64,000 nt of DNA from Brevipalpus yothersi. Its lineage: Eukaryota; Arthropoda; Arachnida; Trombidiformes; Tenuipalpidae. Below are positions 36,787 to 51,522 of this stretch, one piece after another; positions within the stretch are counted from its first letter, which is position 1; the number at the start of each line of letters is the position of its first letter. The position numbers were made by a program, and so were the translations under genes. The notes under the pieces are model-generated. The model ran no database searches, was not told the origin of the DNA, and worked only from the letters and a program-made list of their open reading frames with translations. The stretch spans positions 25,063 through 89,062 of the forward strand of contig QZCP01000184.1 in the NCBI GenBank assembly GCA_003956705.1. The letters run 5' to 3'.

Positions 36787-38139
36787 TTGGGCAGACATGA
36801 TTGCTGTTGATCGATGCGGCTTGTGGCCATTGAAATTCACTATTATTCTCGCTTTTCTATGCAATAGCTATCCAGTGATCATTTAGGCATACCATTTATA
36901 CTTTTTCTCCCTCAACATCCAATCTGAGCTACCGAATTGCTTCCACTCTATAGCTACTTTGATGATGAAGAATTTTTTTTTCGAGCTATAATTCTCACCA
37001 TGATGCTGACTCTCATCCTCAGCAATAGGTTACAACTTTACAGCAATGCTAATTCCGTGACCAATCTGAGAGCAATACAGCTACCTGAATTGTGAATATA
37101 TATAAATTTTACCATATATTCTTTACAAGATTCGTTGATTTATCACTGATTCAATCAAGTAGCCATATTACACGCCCTTCTCTCTCTCATTTATATACTT
37201 GTTATTATTATTACACACGCATTTATCGCCTCTATCTGTTCAAATACAGAAAATGAACAAAATTAGCCTTCTATTATTTCTCGCTTCCCTACTCCCCCAT
37301 CCCACTCTCTCCCACTCTCTTTCTTGAGACAAGTTTCCCCTTCTGCCCACTTCTTGAGCATCCCATGCTCCAAGAGAGGAATCACTGGCCCGGGCCACTT
37401 GCCTCCTCCCAACCCAGGCTGTATGTATGTATGCTGTGTGTATGAATGATGAGAATAGAGAGAGAGAAAGCCTGGTGAGAAGAATGCAAGGAAAAAGGGC
37501 TACTTTTATAGCTTCTCTTTCTTTCTTTCTTTCTTTCTCTCTTTTTTCTCTCTTGTAGTGTTTCCATTGATCCACAGGGTCTCACTCCTTCTTGTGTGAT
37601 GTCCATCTCACAATCGTATTGTCTGACCTCTATTGGTATCGGTGCCGTTTCGAATTGTATACAGTCGACATACTCAGCACCTTACATATGGATATGTATA
37701 TTCTGCGTCCATAGACGCTTGAAAAGAGATTCCTCTTCTTCTTCTTCTTCTTCCTATTTTTCGCTTTCATTCTCAAACCATATAGAGACACATAAAACTT
37801 CGACTCCCGTTGAACTTTCAATATTATTGACATTATTTACTTATCCGTTCAGCAAGTGACCTGAACTAGGAAAAAATATCACTGTCCATTAGTTAACATG
37901 ACTCTTTTTCTCTCTCTCTTTTTTGCATCAGTTCTCTTCTATTGAATATTCTTTCTTAGTCTATTTTTCTCGCCTTTTATTTCGCTTTCATCGCTTCTTT
38001 CTTACCGGTCTTCCCATCTATCATTCTATGTGCTCTTCTTGTTGCTCTATTTGCTCTCATCATTTTGTCTTCACATTGTATTCCTTTCTTAGAAGGTATT
38101 TCATTTTGGAAAACCGAAAATTTTTCTGTGCCCAGAAAA

Positions 38140-38194
<55 letters not shown>

Positions 38195-38925
38195 AAACCC
38201 ACCTGAAATTGCAACCCATAACCTACCTGCTTGTGTGCATAGCTATGGTTTTTATCTTTTTATCGCATTTTTGCTTCCCTTTTTCTCTCACTATTTCTTC
38301 TAAACCTCATCTTCATCTTCACGAATAACTTTCAACATTCTTTTCTCAGCTCCTTTTTTCTCTCTTCTCTTTCGAGGTTCCACATTCTTCACTGCCTCAT
38401 GAATACCATACTCATCTTGTTTTCCAATGTTTGAATATTTATATTTTGTCCCCTCATATCATGGACGCATTGAGTTTGAAAATATTCTTCTCTCTCTCAC
38501 TCTATTCAACAATGAGCCCTAGAATGAGTCAATAAGCATGAAAAGTGAGAAAAATAAGTTCAATAGCCAAAGAAGAGTGAATTTTCTCTCCTTTTCATCC
38601 AAGAATAAGAGAAAAATTCTAAAAAAATGTCTTGTACCATGTATTTATTCCCGAAGCTGATTATACATATTACCACTGGTTAAATAGAGTCTCCCTTTCT
38701 CTGGTTCACTAGATCACCATGTCCAGTAGGGATTTTCATGAAGATGCTACCCAATCACAGATTATTCCCGGTATGTATCCACGGTTCTAGCTACCATGGC
38801 TCATAATCTCCTCTCTCTTTTACTACTTGTTCTGGTCTCCACTAACTCCTCCAACTTCTACCTCTTCTTGTCTTCTCTCTTCTACTTTCACCCATAGAAT
38901 ACTTCAGTTCTGGTTTCCTAGTTCA

Positions 38926-38987
<62 letters not shown>

Positions 38988-39236
38988 TTTATCCTTAGTT
39001 CTCTAACTCTAATCTCCATGATCCGCTTTTTTCCCTCATCTCCTTCCCCATGGCGTGCCACTTTCAAGCTGAACAAGAAAACTCCATGATAATGATCAGA
39101 TTTAGATTGACTCTCTCTTCTGATAATCAGTCGTGTTTGTATTCTGTTAAAGATTGAGTTACAAATTGGATCCATGGAGTGAGGAAGAGAGGAGAGAGAA
39201 AAAAGGATAGATAGATCAAGAGGCTGAGAGAGAGAG

Positions 39237-39294
<58 letters not shown>

Positions 39295-42170
39295 TCATAG
39301 AGAAAAGTTTCAAAACATTCAAGATCGAAAGCGAGGCAACCTTTTATCCATAAGATCTGGATTTGGGAGGCAAAAACATTTTCGACGATTCGCTGAGATC
39401 CTTTCAGTGTAGCTTTTGACTGAAATCTCTGGTCCTCAGCTTTTTCCGAACCGTATTGTCATTCAATTTTCTCCAAACTGACATCGAAATAGGAACCAAA
39501 ATATTGGAAACATGTTTCCAAAAATCTATTCCTCTATACCTTCTCGTGTATGTGTGTAGAGGGAAGCTTTTCATTTTTCAACCGAGCTCGTGTTGTGTTC
39601 GAGTTAGAATTTTGATCTGATCGGATACAATTCAGTACGTATACATGTCAGTTTTAACCAGTCAATCGATACACACTTACACTGAGAATGGTTTCATATT
39701 GAACTGTTAGTTTGTATCCTGTCAGCACCATACCATTGCTTCAAGCAATTCATACCATATTGAGACCACTTTTTCCAATCACACATACTGCTTGTTTGTG
39801 TATTCCGTCCTACAGAATCGTTTCCAATCACCATTGTGCACCAATCCTACTCAAAACCAATTGCTTTTCACGAAGCGCATATACGTATAAATGTACCGCA
39901 GTCCTAACCTACGATATATGAAAGGGTACACCTTCTCCTTATGGTGAAATGTTTGTGCCCTTAAGGCTCACATGTTGTCGCCTTGCCTGTTGCTACTGTG
40001 TCTGAAGGCATACATATTCTTACAGTGTATGTGTATGTGTCCCGTAAGAAGTTTCAAGACTATGTGGGTATGGAAGAAAGTATTGCTCATTGGAATATTT
40101 GAGGTATACATGCATGAAAGAAGAAGTAACTCTGTGTGGTGTTGAAGCTGGCAGGCAAAGGTAGGAGTGAAAGGAATACAGAGAGAATTCAGGGTGAGAG
40201 AGAGAAAGAGAGAGGACTGATAGGGTTTGCCGACAAATTCTATTGTCCAAAAAGGTTCACCACTGGAAGTCGAGTGAGGCAAAGAGAGAGAAAGAGAGAC
40301 ACTTTTTCTCCACCAAAACCCCTATCGTTGGTCAAATTTAATTGAGTTCTAATACTTCTCTTTGTAGCCATTATTGTTCACTTCGATAATTGAAAAACAT
40401 CTCTCTCTCTCTCTCTCTCTTTGAAGCCTCTCAATCTGCACCATACTAGGAGTCTGAAACGGAGAAAATCTTTTACAAAGTTTCCGTCTTATTTTGCTAT
40501 ACTTTTATACCCTTCCGCCTGTCCTATTATACTCTCTTTTTCTGGTTCGTTGACCAGAACATTGCTCTATTCGATGTGTCAGTTTATACATAAATTATTC
40601 ATTCACACAAAAATTTTTTCCAACTCTGTTCACTACTCATCGCCATAACCACACTGTGGCCATTCATTACCGCCCCTCTAATATCGACCACCCAAAAATT
40701 TTTCAAGTAAAATCCTGATGTAATTTGTCGCATTCAAAATTATCCTATTCTATTCTTCTCTAATCTCAGCTACTGCCATTGATTTTTACAAGACTGTTGA
40801 TTAAAACTTTTTCCCATCATACTTTCAAAAAAAAGTGATCATGAATGAGAGTAAAATTGATTATTACAATCGTCAAGTATTCCCCTTTGACCTCTCATTC
40901 ACAATTCTATTTGAGCACACACATAACACACTCTTCCACTCATTTGAAGTGATAAATTGAGGGCAAAATGAATACGATTTTCGAATGATAATAGTAATAG
41001 TGAATCGAACGATACACTATCAGTGAAGTGTGATATGAACTTGAAGCTAGGTTTTTTTCAGGGTGGGCCTTATTGGCGCTTCACTAGAGCGAATAGTGTT
41101 TGACACCGTTTGTAGTGATTTCTATTCGAATTTGATGAAACGTAAAATCGACCTCCGTCACTGTTTAGTCCCACTGTGAGTGTGTATATGTGAGAGAAAG
41201 GCCATGGTAAGCAGCCAGTCAACATGTATCAATGTGAGCTCGTTTTTTTGGTCAATTCTTAACTCGAAAAGCGAAACCAAATCGCAACTCTATATATTTG
41301 GCTCGCTCCGCGTGCTGTTAATCCTCTCTTTTTCTCTTTCAGTTCCAATAATTCTCATTTCCAATGCATTCTTTTTCTAGTTTCTCTTTCTCTCTCGCTC
41401 GCTTTCTCTCACTATTTTCTATACTACTGTATTCTGTTTTCAGTCTGATCTTGTTGGCATGGAAAAAAGGCCACATTCATGGAGTCAAATTGGCCCTCAC
41501 AATATCACATTCTCACCCATATCGATGCTACCGAAAAATTTTCAACTCTCTTTTCTCAACTCTCATTTGGCCCTAGGCATTAGACCGTAGGGTCGTGGCC
41601 TTTGGTCTTCTCATATATATACACACACACACCAATACTCACATGGGACACCCTGAGGCATAGGGTGACCGCTTACTTGAGCATCAGCAAACCCCCGTAT
41701 TTAAGCCGTAAAAACGATAAGGAGGTCCAGTGAATATGAGAAAGATGGAAAGAAAGAGAATTAGAATGAGAATAAGCGAAACCACACACGCAACAATTTC
41801 GGCTACGATTTGTCTTCAACATAATTAAGATTGTTTTCCTCTGCCACTTTCTCTTCTTCTCTCTCTCTCCCTTTCTCTGTCCACTTTGAAGACAACACAC
41901 ATATACTCCACTCTTCTTACTCTTCCCAATGGGTTTGAAAAACTTACTAACTTGCTTCTCTCTCTCTTTCTTGGACCTATCAGACCTGACAGGCACCTAC
42001 TTTATGCTGTTATGCCTTGCTCGGGGTCAGCTTATACAGTGGCCGGTCGATTCACTCTGCTTGCCGACACGTCAATCCATATCAGCCTGTCAATACTGTG
42101 GAATGACTTGAAAGAGAAACTCATTCTCTTTACATTTTTAGAAGCGAATTTGTCAATTCTCATCCCAAAT

Positions 42171-42220
<50 letters not shown>

Positions 42221-42529
42221 NNNNNNNNNNNNNNNNNNNNNNNNNNNNNNNNNNNNNNNNNNNNNNNNNNNNNNNNNNNNNNNNNNNNNNNNNNNNNNNN
42301 NNNNNNNNNNNNNNNNNNNNNNNNNNNNNNNNNNNNNNNNNNNNNNNNNNNNNNNNNNNNNNNNNNNNNNNNNNNNNNNNNNNNNNNNNNNNNNNNNNNN
42401 NNNNNNNNNNNNNNNNNNNNNNNNNNNNNNNNNNNNNNNNNNNNNNNNNNNNNNNNNNNNNNNNNNNNNNNNNNNNNNNNNNNNNNNNNNNNNNNNNNNN
42501 NNNNNNNNNNNNNNNNNNNNNNNNNNNNN

Positions 42530-42606
<77 letters not shown>

Positions 42607-44185
42607 ACTTACTTTTTTCTCTTTCTCTTTCTCTCTTCTCTCTGTTTGAGTGTCCTTCTTTTCTTTCCTTGTTTTCACTCATTTTTGCAATCGATTTTGC
42701 ATCATGATTTGCCGACGCCAATACCTCAATCTCCTGAGTCTCATACATGGAAAGAAAAGCGCTTGTCAAATAGCCATTAGTCCAATTGTGATGACCAATG
42801 TGATGCCTTTCTTACTGATATATCTACCATTGGATATGAACTTTCTAATACATTTTCCCTTCGGAATGTGCAAATTTTTGTTCACCCATCAACCTTATTT
42901 TCTCATTTCTCTCTTCTCTTTTATCATAACAGGGAACAAGAAAAGGACTTGGAACGATGTTACAAGATTTTGTGCAAAGAACTACACACTCTTTTATCAA
43001 TTGACGGTAATTTTTTCAACATTTTTCAAATATTCACACCCCAGCTTCTTTTTTTCACACAGAGACAGAAAAAGATAGAAGGAGAGAGAGAGAGAGAGAA
43101 AATCAAAATTTTCCAAACAAAAGCACATAAAGTAAAAGTATAGCTGCTGAGATGCCTTGCTCCAGTCAATGCGTAATCAAATTGTATCAACACACACTCT
43201 AGAAGCGCGAAAATTTTTTATTGTGTTCCGTTAATACGATGAAAGTTTGCCTCCTACAATTTGATGCACTTACTCTCTTTTCCTCTCTTTCTTCCCTTGT
43301 CATGGCCATTTAGGCTCCTGAATATTTGCCTTAGAGTAGAAAAACTGACTGTTGATGTGAATTCAGCCTCAAGTCAACGAGTGGTACATTGATTTTATGT
43401 GTATATTTGTGTGTGTGTGTTTGTGAATGACTAACTGACTGTCTTCATTCTGGGCTCTGAAATGGCAATGATATGAGAATTAACCACGATATCTCTCCAA
43501 CACACTGCATGCTTTCTATCTCTTTCTCTCTTTCTCTTTCTCCTCCTCGTGACTATTGGAGAAGCCTCTTCAATCTTCCAATACTCCTCCACAAGGGTGC
43601 CTCTATTAGCTCTATAAAAACAATTTTGATAGGAAAACACAGAAAGTTACTTCTGTGTATCGAAACACAAACAATTTCGGATTCCTTCTACTCCACAATC
43701 TGTAAGCGTTTGGACCTTTTTCTCTCTCTCTCTCTCGCTCATAAGTTGACTTGAGAAAACGTGTGTGAATGTAGAGCAAAGAAGAAAAAAGTGTTTTTCG
43801 CTCTTCCAGAAAAAAAGCAGAAAGAAATCGCTCCACAAGATAGCCTCAAGATATGTTTGTAGGGTGAATTGCCACAATAGTTGTGATAGTTTTGATAGTG
43901 TGACAGTCAATATAATATTATTTTTTCTCATTCTTCTTCCATATATTTTGAGAATTCTCTCTCTCTTTCGCCCTCACTTTCTGCATATCCAGCTTTTACA
44001 TTCTCATCATATCAACCCTCACACACACACAACCTTGTCTATTTACTTTTTTGATATATCCAGTGTTTGAGGCATTTTCTGTTAAGCATCTCTTGGAGCA
44101 ATCATTTTACATCCATTTCTATTTTTTCAACTAGAATGTGTACCAAAATCACACATGAAGAATGATGAAGGAGAAATTCATAGTG

Positions 44186-44245
<60 letters not shown>

Positions 44246-45604
44246 GGATAGAAGAGAAAGTAAAGTATTTCTCTTTATCCTATAAATCGAATGACTTTCT
44301 TTTTGCTCTCTCTCTCTCTCTCTCTCTCTTCCTCTCGTGCTCTTGATACTATATTATATAAGATGTGCACTTAGGGTCTTATTTCTTTCCATCCTGAAGT
44401 CCAATTTCTTTCTTTCATAGATACATTAGCCATTATTCATGCCATGTGAGAGCAATCAATATTCCAGCATCCAATCACCGTCATCTTTTGAGGCCATCTC
44501 TCTTATTCTCACACACATATCATCCTCATGTTCAACTTATTTACTCTCTTTTCTATACTTACACACATATATATTTTTTCTAGCCAAAAATCTTGACATT
44601 ACATATCAGATCTCAAATCAGAGGTTCCTGAGTTTGATACTCTCCACAACTTCTCCTTCCCAATGCTTAGATATGTGTATTTGTTTCATCATTTCATGAG
44701 GTTCTTGATACACTTTTTTTCCAAAAGAATCTGCTTTTGGTAGAAAAATTTTCCACAAATATTGTTGCATCAATGAATTTAGAATAAGAATACAAATAGA
44801 GCCAGTTCATCACTATTGTCCTTGAAAAGGAAAATCTGTCTTATAAAACCACACTAAGAAGATGAATTGGATTTCATGATCACTCTTCATGAGAGACTAG
44901 ATAAGCTGGATTTCATCATTGATCAGGGAGGATCTATTCTTCTTAAAGTAGGCTTTCGACAATTTTGTCACAATCATGGTTTCAGGAGTGTGATAATTCT
45001 AATGATTCAGATAAAAGATAGAGGGAGAGAGAGGAAGAAAATATAGTTTAATAGAGTAAATAGGTAGTTTGATATGATGTTGCCCTGAAAATGGTGTGGA
45101 ACATGAGACAGACATAATCTTTTGAATCAGTTGAAAATTATTTCCTCTTTTGGAGGATAACTTTTCCAAAATACCCTTCAGCTCATGTCGATTGACCAAA
45201 GTATTGTTGACCAATTTTTGTCTTAGCACAATTTTCTCTTCTCTTCTTCCTCCTGTTGATTCTTGCCTCTTTTATTTATCAAAAGTACATCATGAAGGAG
45301 TATAAGATGATGAAGAAAAGAATATATCCGATAGGCTCAGTGGAGAGAGAGAGAGAAGATTGGATGGATTGATGTGGATGCTGAGTAGAGCTAAAATCTA
45401 AACCACAAGAACAAAACATGATAGGCAATGAGAAGTGAGATAAAAACTGTTAAAACTGTTAAAATCACAATGTATGAGCACAATTTTCAGCCTACAATCC
45501 TCTTCCATCTCCTTCATCATCTTTTCCATTATGATCATCATTCCACCCACCTTTTCATCCATCCACCCTCATCTTCAAGCCATCATCATCATTTTCTCAA
45601 ATCT

Positions 45605-45660
<56 letters not shown>

Positions 45661-48600
45661 CATCTTTTTGCTACCAAAAAACGCATCACAATAGCAGAGG
45701 TAGCAATAATCTTACAGTAGCAATAGTAGTGCAGATGCGGTCAGCAAAAAAATTTCTCTCATCTCTCACCTTTCTCTCTTTCTCTCTTGTCTCTATCTAG
45801 CAACAATCACATAACTCACATTCCACATCCCAATCTTCATCTATAAACGTTCTTTCATGCTCACTTATATTTGGGCTCTCTCTCTTTCTCTTCTTACATT
45901 TTGGATGCTCTGTTTATCTTTAGCTATATAAAGTTGTGCTCTAGCATTCCAACCAGAGCACAACTTTTAGGCTCCTCCTCCTTCTCCACTCTCTTTTTCC
46001 TCCTCCTCCAGCCTCCTCCTCAGACAAATTCTTATATATTGTTGCTGTCTCTTTCTATCTTGTTCCTCATCAATGTCCTCATCTACAGATTCTCTCTTTC
46101 TTTCTATTTATTTCTCTTTCTCTTTCTTCCTCTTTTTTCCTTTACATCACTTATCCCAATCAGATGTATTGCTCCTCATGCTTTTTATGCTCATAGGCTC
46201 ACATCTTTTTTCTTCACACTTTTTTTCCTACCACTACTACTACTACTACTACTACACTGTGCTAGTATTGGAAGCTTCTTGTTTCTCTTCTTCCCCTCAC
46301 TCATTGACAAAAATGAGAGAAGATGTGTGCGTGTGTGTTGTACACACACGTTGGAATATTTACAGATTTTTTTCGCAAAGCTGAAGAACTGTCAGAACGA
46401 TGTTCTCTCAGAGAATATGTCTCTCTGTACGTAAGGGAGGATGTGTGTGTGTGTGTATGTATGTGTGAGCATGTTGACAACAGGAAACGTCCACTTTCAT
46501 TGGTCACCATATCCAATGACCAAGAAAGAGTTTTTGCTTTCTCTTTCGTTGACCATATCTCTCTCTATCTTATCATAAGAGACACTCAAGCATACTCCAG
46601 CCAGTTAAACGATTTTGCACAGAATAGCAACTCTCTCTCTCTTGTCTTAAAAGTCTGTCTTTCATCATCCTTTTCACACTATCTTGTCAGACACAGATTT
46701 TTAAAAATCCACATTATTGCTTTCATCTTATTTAAGGAAAGAATTTTTTCCTTCTCTCTCTCTCTCTCTCTCTCTCTCACTTCGCCCACCCACTTTTTGA
46801 CATACTCTCTCTCTCTCATTCATTCACAGAATGGGACAAAACAGATTCTCAACGGGAAAGTGAGAAGCTGCTGATTGATCAATTGGTTCAAATTGTGGAT
46901 CGAAGGGATGAGCTTGTCCATCACTTGGACACTCAAGAGAAGGCGTGAGTATTCTCACTTGTAAATCTATTCATTAACTGTCCACCCTTTTCTCTCAAAC
47001 CTCATCATGGCCATCGAGCTCAAGCCATGAAGTCCAGCGTGATGTTTACCGCTGCTAGACTAACACATGAACATACTTATAACATTTATACATACATACA
47101 CATACACATACACACGCACGTAGGTCAGAGCATCTTACATTGCTGTTGTTGGTACATTGCTCGCTGTTTGGTTCCTTCTTTTCCAGTCAAAAAAGATGGG
47201 AAGAAAAAAATGATAGACTGACATGGTGAACACACTGTTACGCCAGGCTAACAGCGATATATTGTAGAGAAAAAGAGAAGATGCTAAGAGAGGCTTAAGC
47301 AGTGAGGAAAGTGGGGAGAGAGAGAATGAAAAAGTAAGTAGAAAGAGGGAGAGAGAGAGAGAGAGAGAGAGCACGAGAAGAGAGTGAAGAGGATGAAAAC
47401 TCGTCCTCTCATCCGCATCACAATGTTCAAGCGTCTCTTGTTCATGTTTTTCTATCTCTCTCTTTTTTCCTTTCATCATCATTTGGAATACATCTTCTCC
47501 TTATTCTTTTTGCTCTCTCTCCTCACTTTTCGAGCTTTCTCTCTCTCTCTCTCTCTTTTGAAACTTGCTTGTCTTCTGATTGAGACATGTACAATCGTCC
47601 GGATTAATAGTGACGTTTGCTTGTCAAACGTTCATATAAGTTGAAATATATTCATGTGTATGTAGCCAACTTTTCATGCTTCTCCTTCCTTTTCAAACTT
47701 TGTTCTCTCTTCTCTCTCTTCCTTCTTCTGGCTTGATTCTTTTCTTTGCCTTCTGTGTCAACAGCCAATCCAACTCTGGTATGCATGTTGAAATAGAAGA
47801 AGCTGAGGAAGAAGAAGAAGAAGAAGAAGAAGAAGAAGAGAAAGAAAGCTTTCCTCTCTCTCTCTCTTGGTTGCTCTTCTTCTCGCACTGAAACCCTAAA
47901 CCATCCTCCTTACTGTTGCATGAAATTTTCATGTATTCATAAGTGAACATCTCTCTTCCTTCTCCTTACGATTACTGTAAGTTTTCTATTATTCTGCTTA
48001 ATTGTCATGTTTTTTCTGAATGTCGATGCTGATAAATTTTCTCTTCTTCCAGTCCACAAAAAATGATGAGCGAACAAATTTTCATTCCATCTCTTCCTGT
48101 TTCTCCAGCATATTTTCAAATTCGTTCTTGTGTTCGTCCAAAGTATGTTCCAGTGGCTTGTGTTTACTTAGTAAACAGAGGTAGAAGATGGAGCACATCC
48201 ACTGAGAAATAGTACAGAGGAATACAGGAGAAGAGCCAAGGAATAAGCTCTGATGTATTGACTATGCATGCAGGCGAGCGTAAAAGACAAGATTGTATAG
48301 ATAGATTGCTGTTTGCCGAGTTCATAGTTTCAATTGTTTGTAAAAATGCTACTTGTAAACTAGTTATTCCCTATGGCAGAGCAGTATCAGTTTTCATAGG
48401 TACAAGCTATTGATGGTTTGCAAAGATCATGTCTTGAGGTTCCTTCTACACATTTTACAAACAGGGGCCTCTCTATCTCTATCTATCTATCTATCTATCT
48501 TTCGCTTATTTGGGGATCCCATGTATATATGCGCACATACAATTTTTAAATGGTATTCGTGTTCATAAATCTATTGGAATCAAAATGTCCTGTGTACAGA

Positions 48601-48726
48601 TAGAAGAGAAAGAGAGAGAGAAGATGGAATAAGAAGAAGAAATGGTGAAAAATTGTACAGGATTGGCTTATCCTGTATCCATGTTCCCATCGAATTATAT
48701 AGTTGCAATCGTTTTCTTTTTTCGTT

Positions 48727-48778
<52 letters not shown>

Positions 48779-48980
48779 TTGCAATTGGGTTTACTTTTTT
48801 CGAATGCTGGCTCAAAGCTTACTTGATATAGCATAGTTTCTCTTCTCTCTTTCTCTTATTTCACTGTCATTCTATAGATCAGGATTAAAACATCCGATCG
48901 ATATCTGGTTCTAATGGAAATGGTTACTGTTTGAAAGTGTATTTTTATCTCGTACTTTCCAGGCATCTTGCTCTCTTCCA

Positions 48981-49011
<31 letters not shown>

Positions 49012-50194
49012 CATTCATATCATCTCTCTCCTCTCATCGCTCACTCATTCTTCTTTTTGACTCTCTCTTTTATTTTTGTTCAGGCTTCAGTCATATCGAT
49101 TTCTCACTCCATTATCGTCATCATCATATTCATGCCTGTTTGCTATTGTATACTTTCTAATGCTCATCTCTTTCCCAATACACATTCATTGGGCTGTCTC
49201 TTGATTCTCCTGCTCTCTGTTCTTCTTTTTTTTCCTCTCGAGATACTTTTCTCGAATGAATTATTTTTTTTATTCACCCCTACATCAGTCAAGACCTTGA
49301 GCCCACAAAAGTTCGGTTGCTCTCATGAAAAACATTTCACATCTGCATGCATATATACATGTATTTTCTATACCAATTTTTTGAACACAATTCTCTCTCA
49401 TCATGAATCAATAATGTAACAAGCTCTCAATCCTATAGAAGATTTTCTCTCTCTCTCTCTTTCTATCCCTCTTTTCAATTGTAATTTGAAATCAAGTGCA
49501 TGCTTACTCACATTTATACCATGAAAAGCTTACACTATTCTATGATCTGTAAAATTCGAATCTCCACTCTCTTCCTGTTCCTAATTAATTATCATGTTCT
49601 CCATTAACAATGTCACCAGTTGTATGTGTTGAAGCATTAGTCTCATAAGTCGTACAACAACGATGATGCTATGTAAGTGTGATCTTTTCAATAGAACTAA
49701 TGTTCTTTCTCCGTTAAATCCTTGGCAAGGTACGCCAATTGGATGTTGACGCACTTTTGGTTTCATCTTACGTGAGAGAGAGAGAAAAAGAGAGGAATAG
49801 AGCTAAGCTACAAAAAAGTCCATAGATTTTGAGAGAGAGTAGAAAATCTTGTCGGATTTTCGGATCAGACCTCTCTATGGTCGTTACTGACTATTGCCAC
49901 GAACTCGAATGAAACGATGCTCATTTACTTAGGGCTTTCCAATGTGGACATGGATAAACGCGCTCGAACGCTTGCACACACGTATATTCGTGGCACACAT
50001 ACATACACACACACACACATGCCATCGTAATACTTAATAAGCTTCACATTCTTAGACCGGATTTAGAACATGAACCGGATCAAAGTGATCATCCGTTCAC
50101 CCTAGCAGGTCACTTTCTTCTATCCATCTATTCCATTCTTTTCACTTACCACTACACTGTCAACTTAATGTTCACTTATTTTGCTTCGGATAAT

Positions 50195-50248
<54 letters not shown>

Positions 50249-50519
50249 GACTCGTGTTGACTCGTGTGCTGAACTTTTTGGCCCTAGGATTTTTGTCCCA
50301 TCCACAAACCGCCCTGTTGATTTTGGTAGAGAAAAATGTACGAAGAATATCTATCTATCCGCTTGTTGCGCATCTATTCATCCGGAGGGTCTTTTTTATT
50401 CTCTCTTCTTTCGAAAACATATATTCACACGGTTGAGCAATACATCAGTACATAGTTGTCATCGAATGAGTATGTAATATGAAGCCAAATTAAGCAAATT
50501 GAGTGATGCACAATTCTTG

Positions 50520-50585
<66 letters not shown>

Positions 50586-51447
50586 ATTCCCAGAGGATGC
50601 CATTTATTTTTCACTCAACCCTCGAGGCCTTTTTGATCATGATGATGACAGTGATGCAAATATTCACAATAGGCCCAATGTAGGCCATGATCACTCCTAC
50701 AATTTTCATGTATAACGATTTGTTTGCTGGTAAGAGAAAGAAAGAGAGAGAGATGAGGAAGTGGAAAAATACCCTCATTTTTCAGCTTGCAACGTGTGAG
50801 AACGTTTGCCGCGTGTCATAATTCATGCAACACTTTGGACAATACTGGTTGAATTCTGATTTTTGCTGTAAGTGAGAAGATGAGCCAAAATAGTGTCGAA
50901 AGATCATTCATACATGGAGAGTGTCACATGCGCTTTCAAAATTTGTTGGCCTCCGGGATGCTGCATGATGCTGCATTATGCAGTATCCACCACTCAAGAG
51001 CGACCATAGATTGCTTCATTTGTGGCTGAATAGGCATGAAGAATGAGAAACCGATTTACTTTCTCTCTCTTTCTCCTCCTCCTCTCATTTGTCAGCATCT
51101 CTTGGTGTAGATGAAGACTCATTCTTCTTCTTGGTTATTCATTCTTCCGGATGATATTGCCACAATACCATAGACTTTTACATATGAGCGTAGGACAATC
51201 ACACAAGTGACACATTGTTGATGAAAGTGTGTGTTCGTGTGCAAGATTGTGATTAAAATGCTGGTGGCTATTCTTATATGTGTGTCTGTATAGTTTTCTT
51301 CTCCCTCCTCTTTTTATCACATTCAATCCTCTAGGGCTTTTGACAACATCTCAGCCGCAATATCTTCATTTTGCTTATACATGTATATCCAACAATGTTT
51401 CCATCATGCCGAAAGATTCACACTTTCCACTTGACTCTATTCTTCAT

Positions 51448-51522
<75 letters not shown>

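Larger units (their letters stand above)
31385..42932 (+). other. EHBP1 intron 8 (11.5 kb)
   Basis: Almost wholly noncoding, with many long CT and GA tracts, ACT/TAC triplet runs (36073-36098), ATGT/TATA runs and an assembly gap at 42221-42529. Its + strand is strikingly pyrimidine-rich between tracts as well. One hydrophilic minus-strand frame at 35542-35790 is discussed separately. No nested gene is supported. Confidence 0.6.
43007..46829 (+). other. EHBP1 intron 9 (3.8 kb)
   Basis: It contains a (GA)n tract (44189-44242), a (TC)n tract (45609-45655), an ACT triplet run at about 46229-46255 and short CA runs. No coding exon is supported. Confidence 0.6.

Noticed and set aside
41886..42707. 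273-codon frame
   Set aside because: Most of it is the assembly gap plus CT-repeat translation.
47765..47891. Poly-glutamate segment as the normal EHBP1 terminus
   Set aside because: It fits the phase but ends in translated CT repeat and lacks the CaaX box. The exon at 57041-57125 matches the family end much better. It is kept only as a possible alternative exon.
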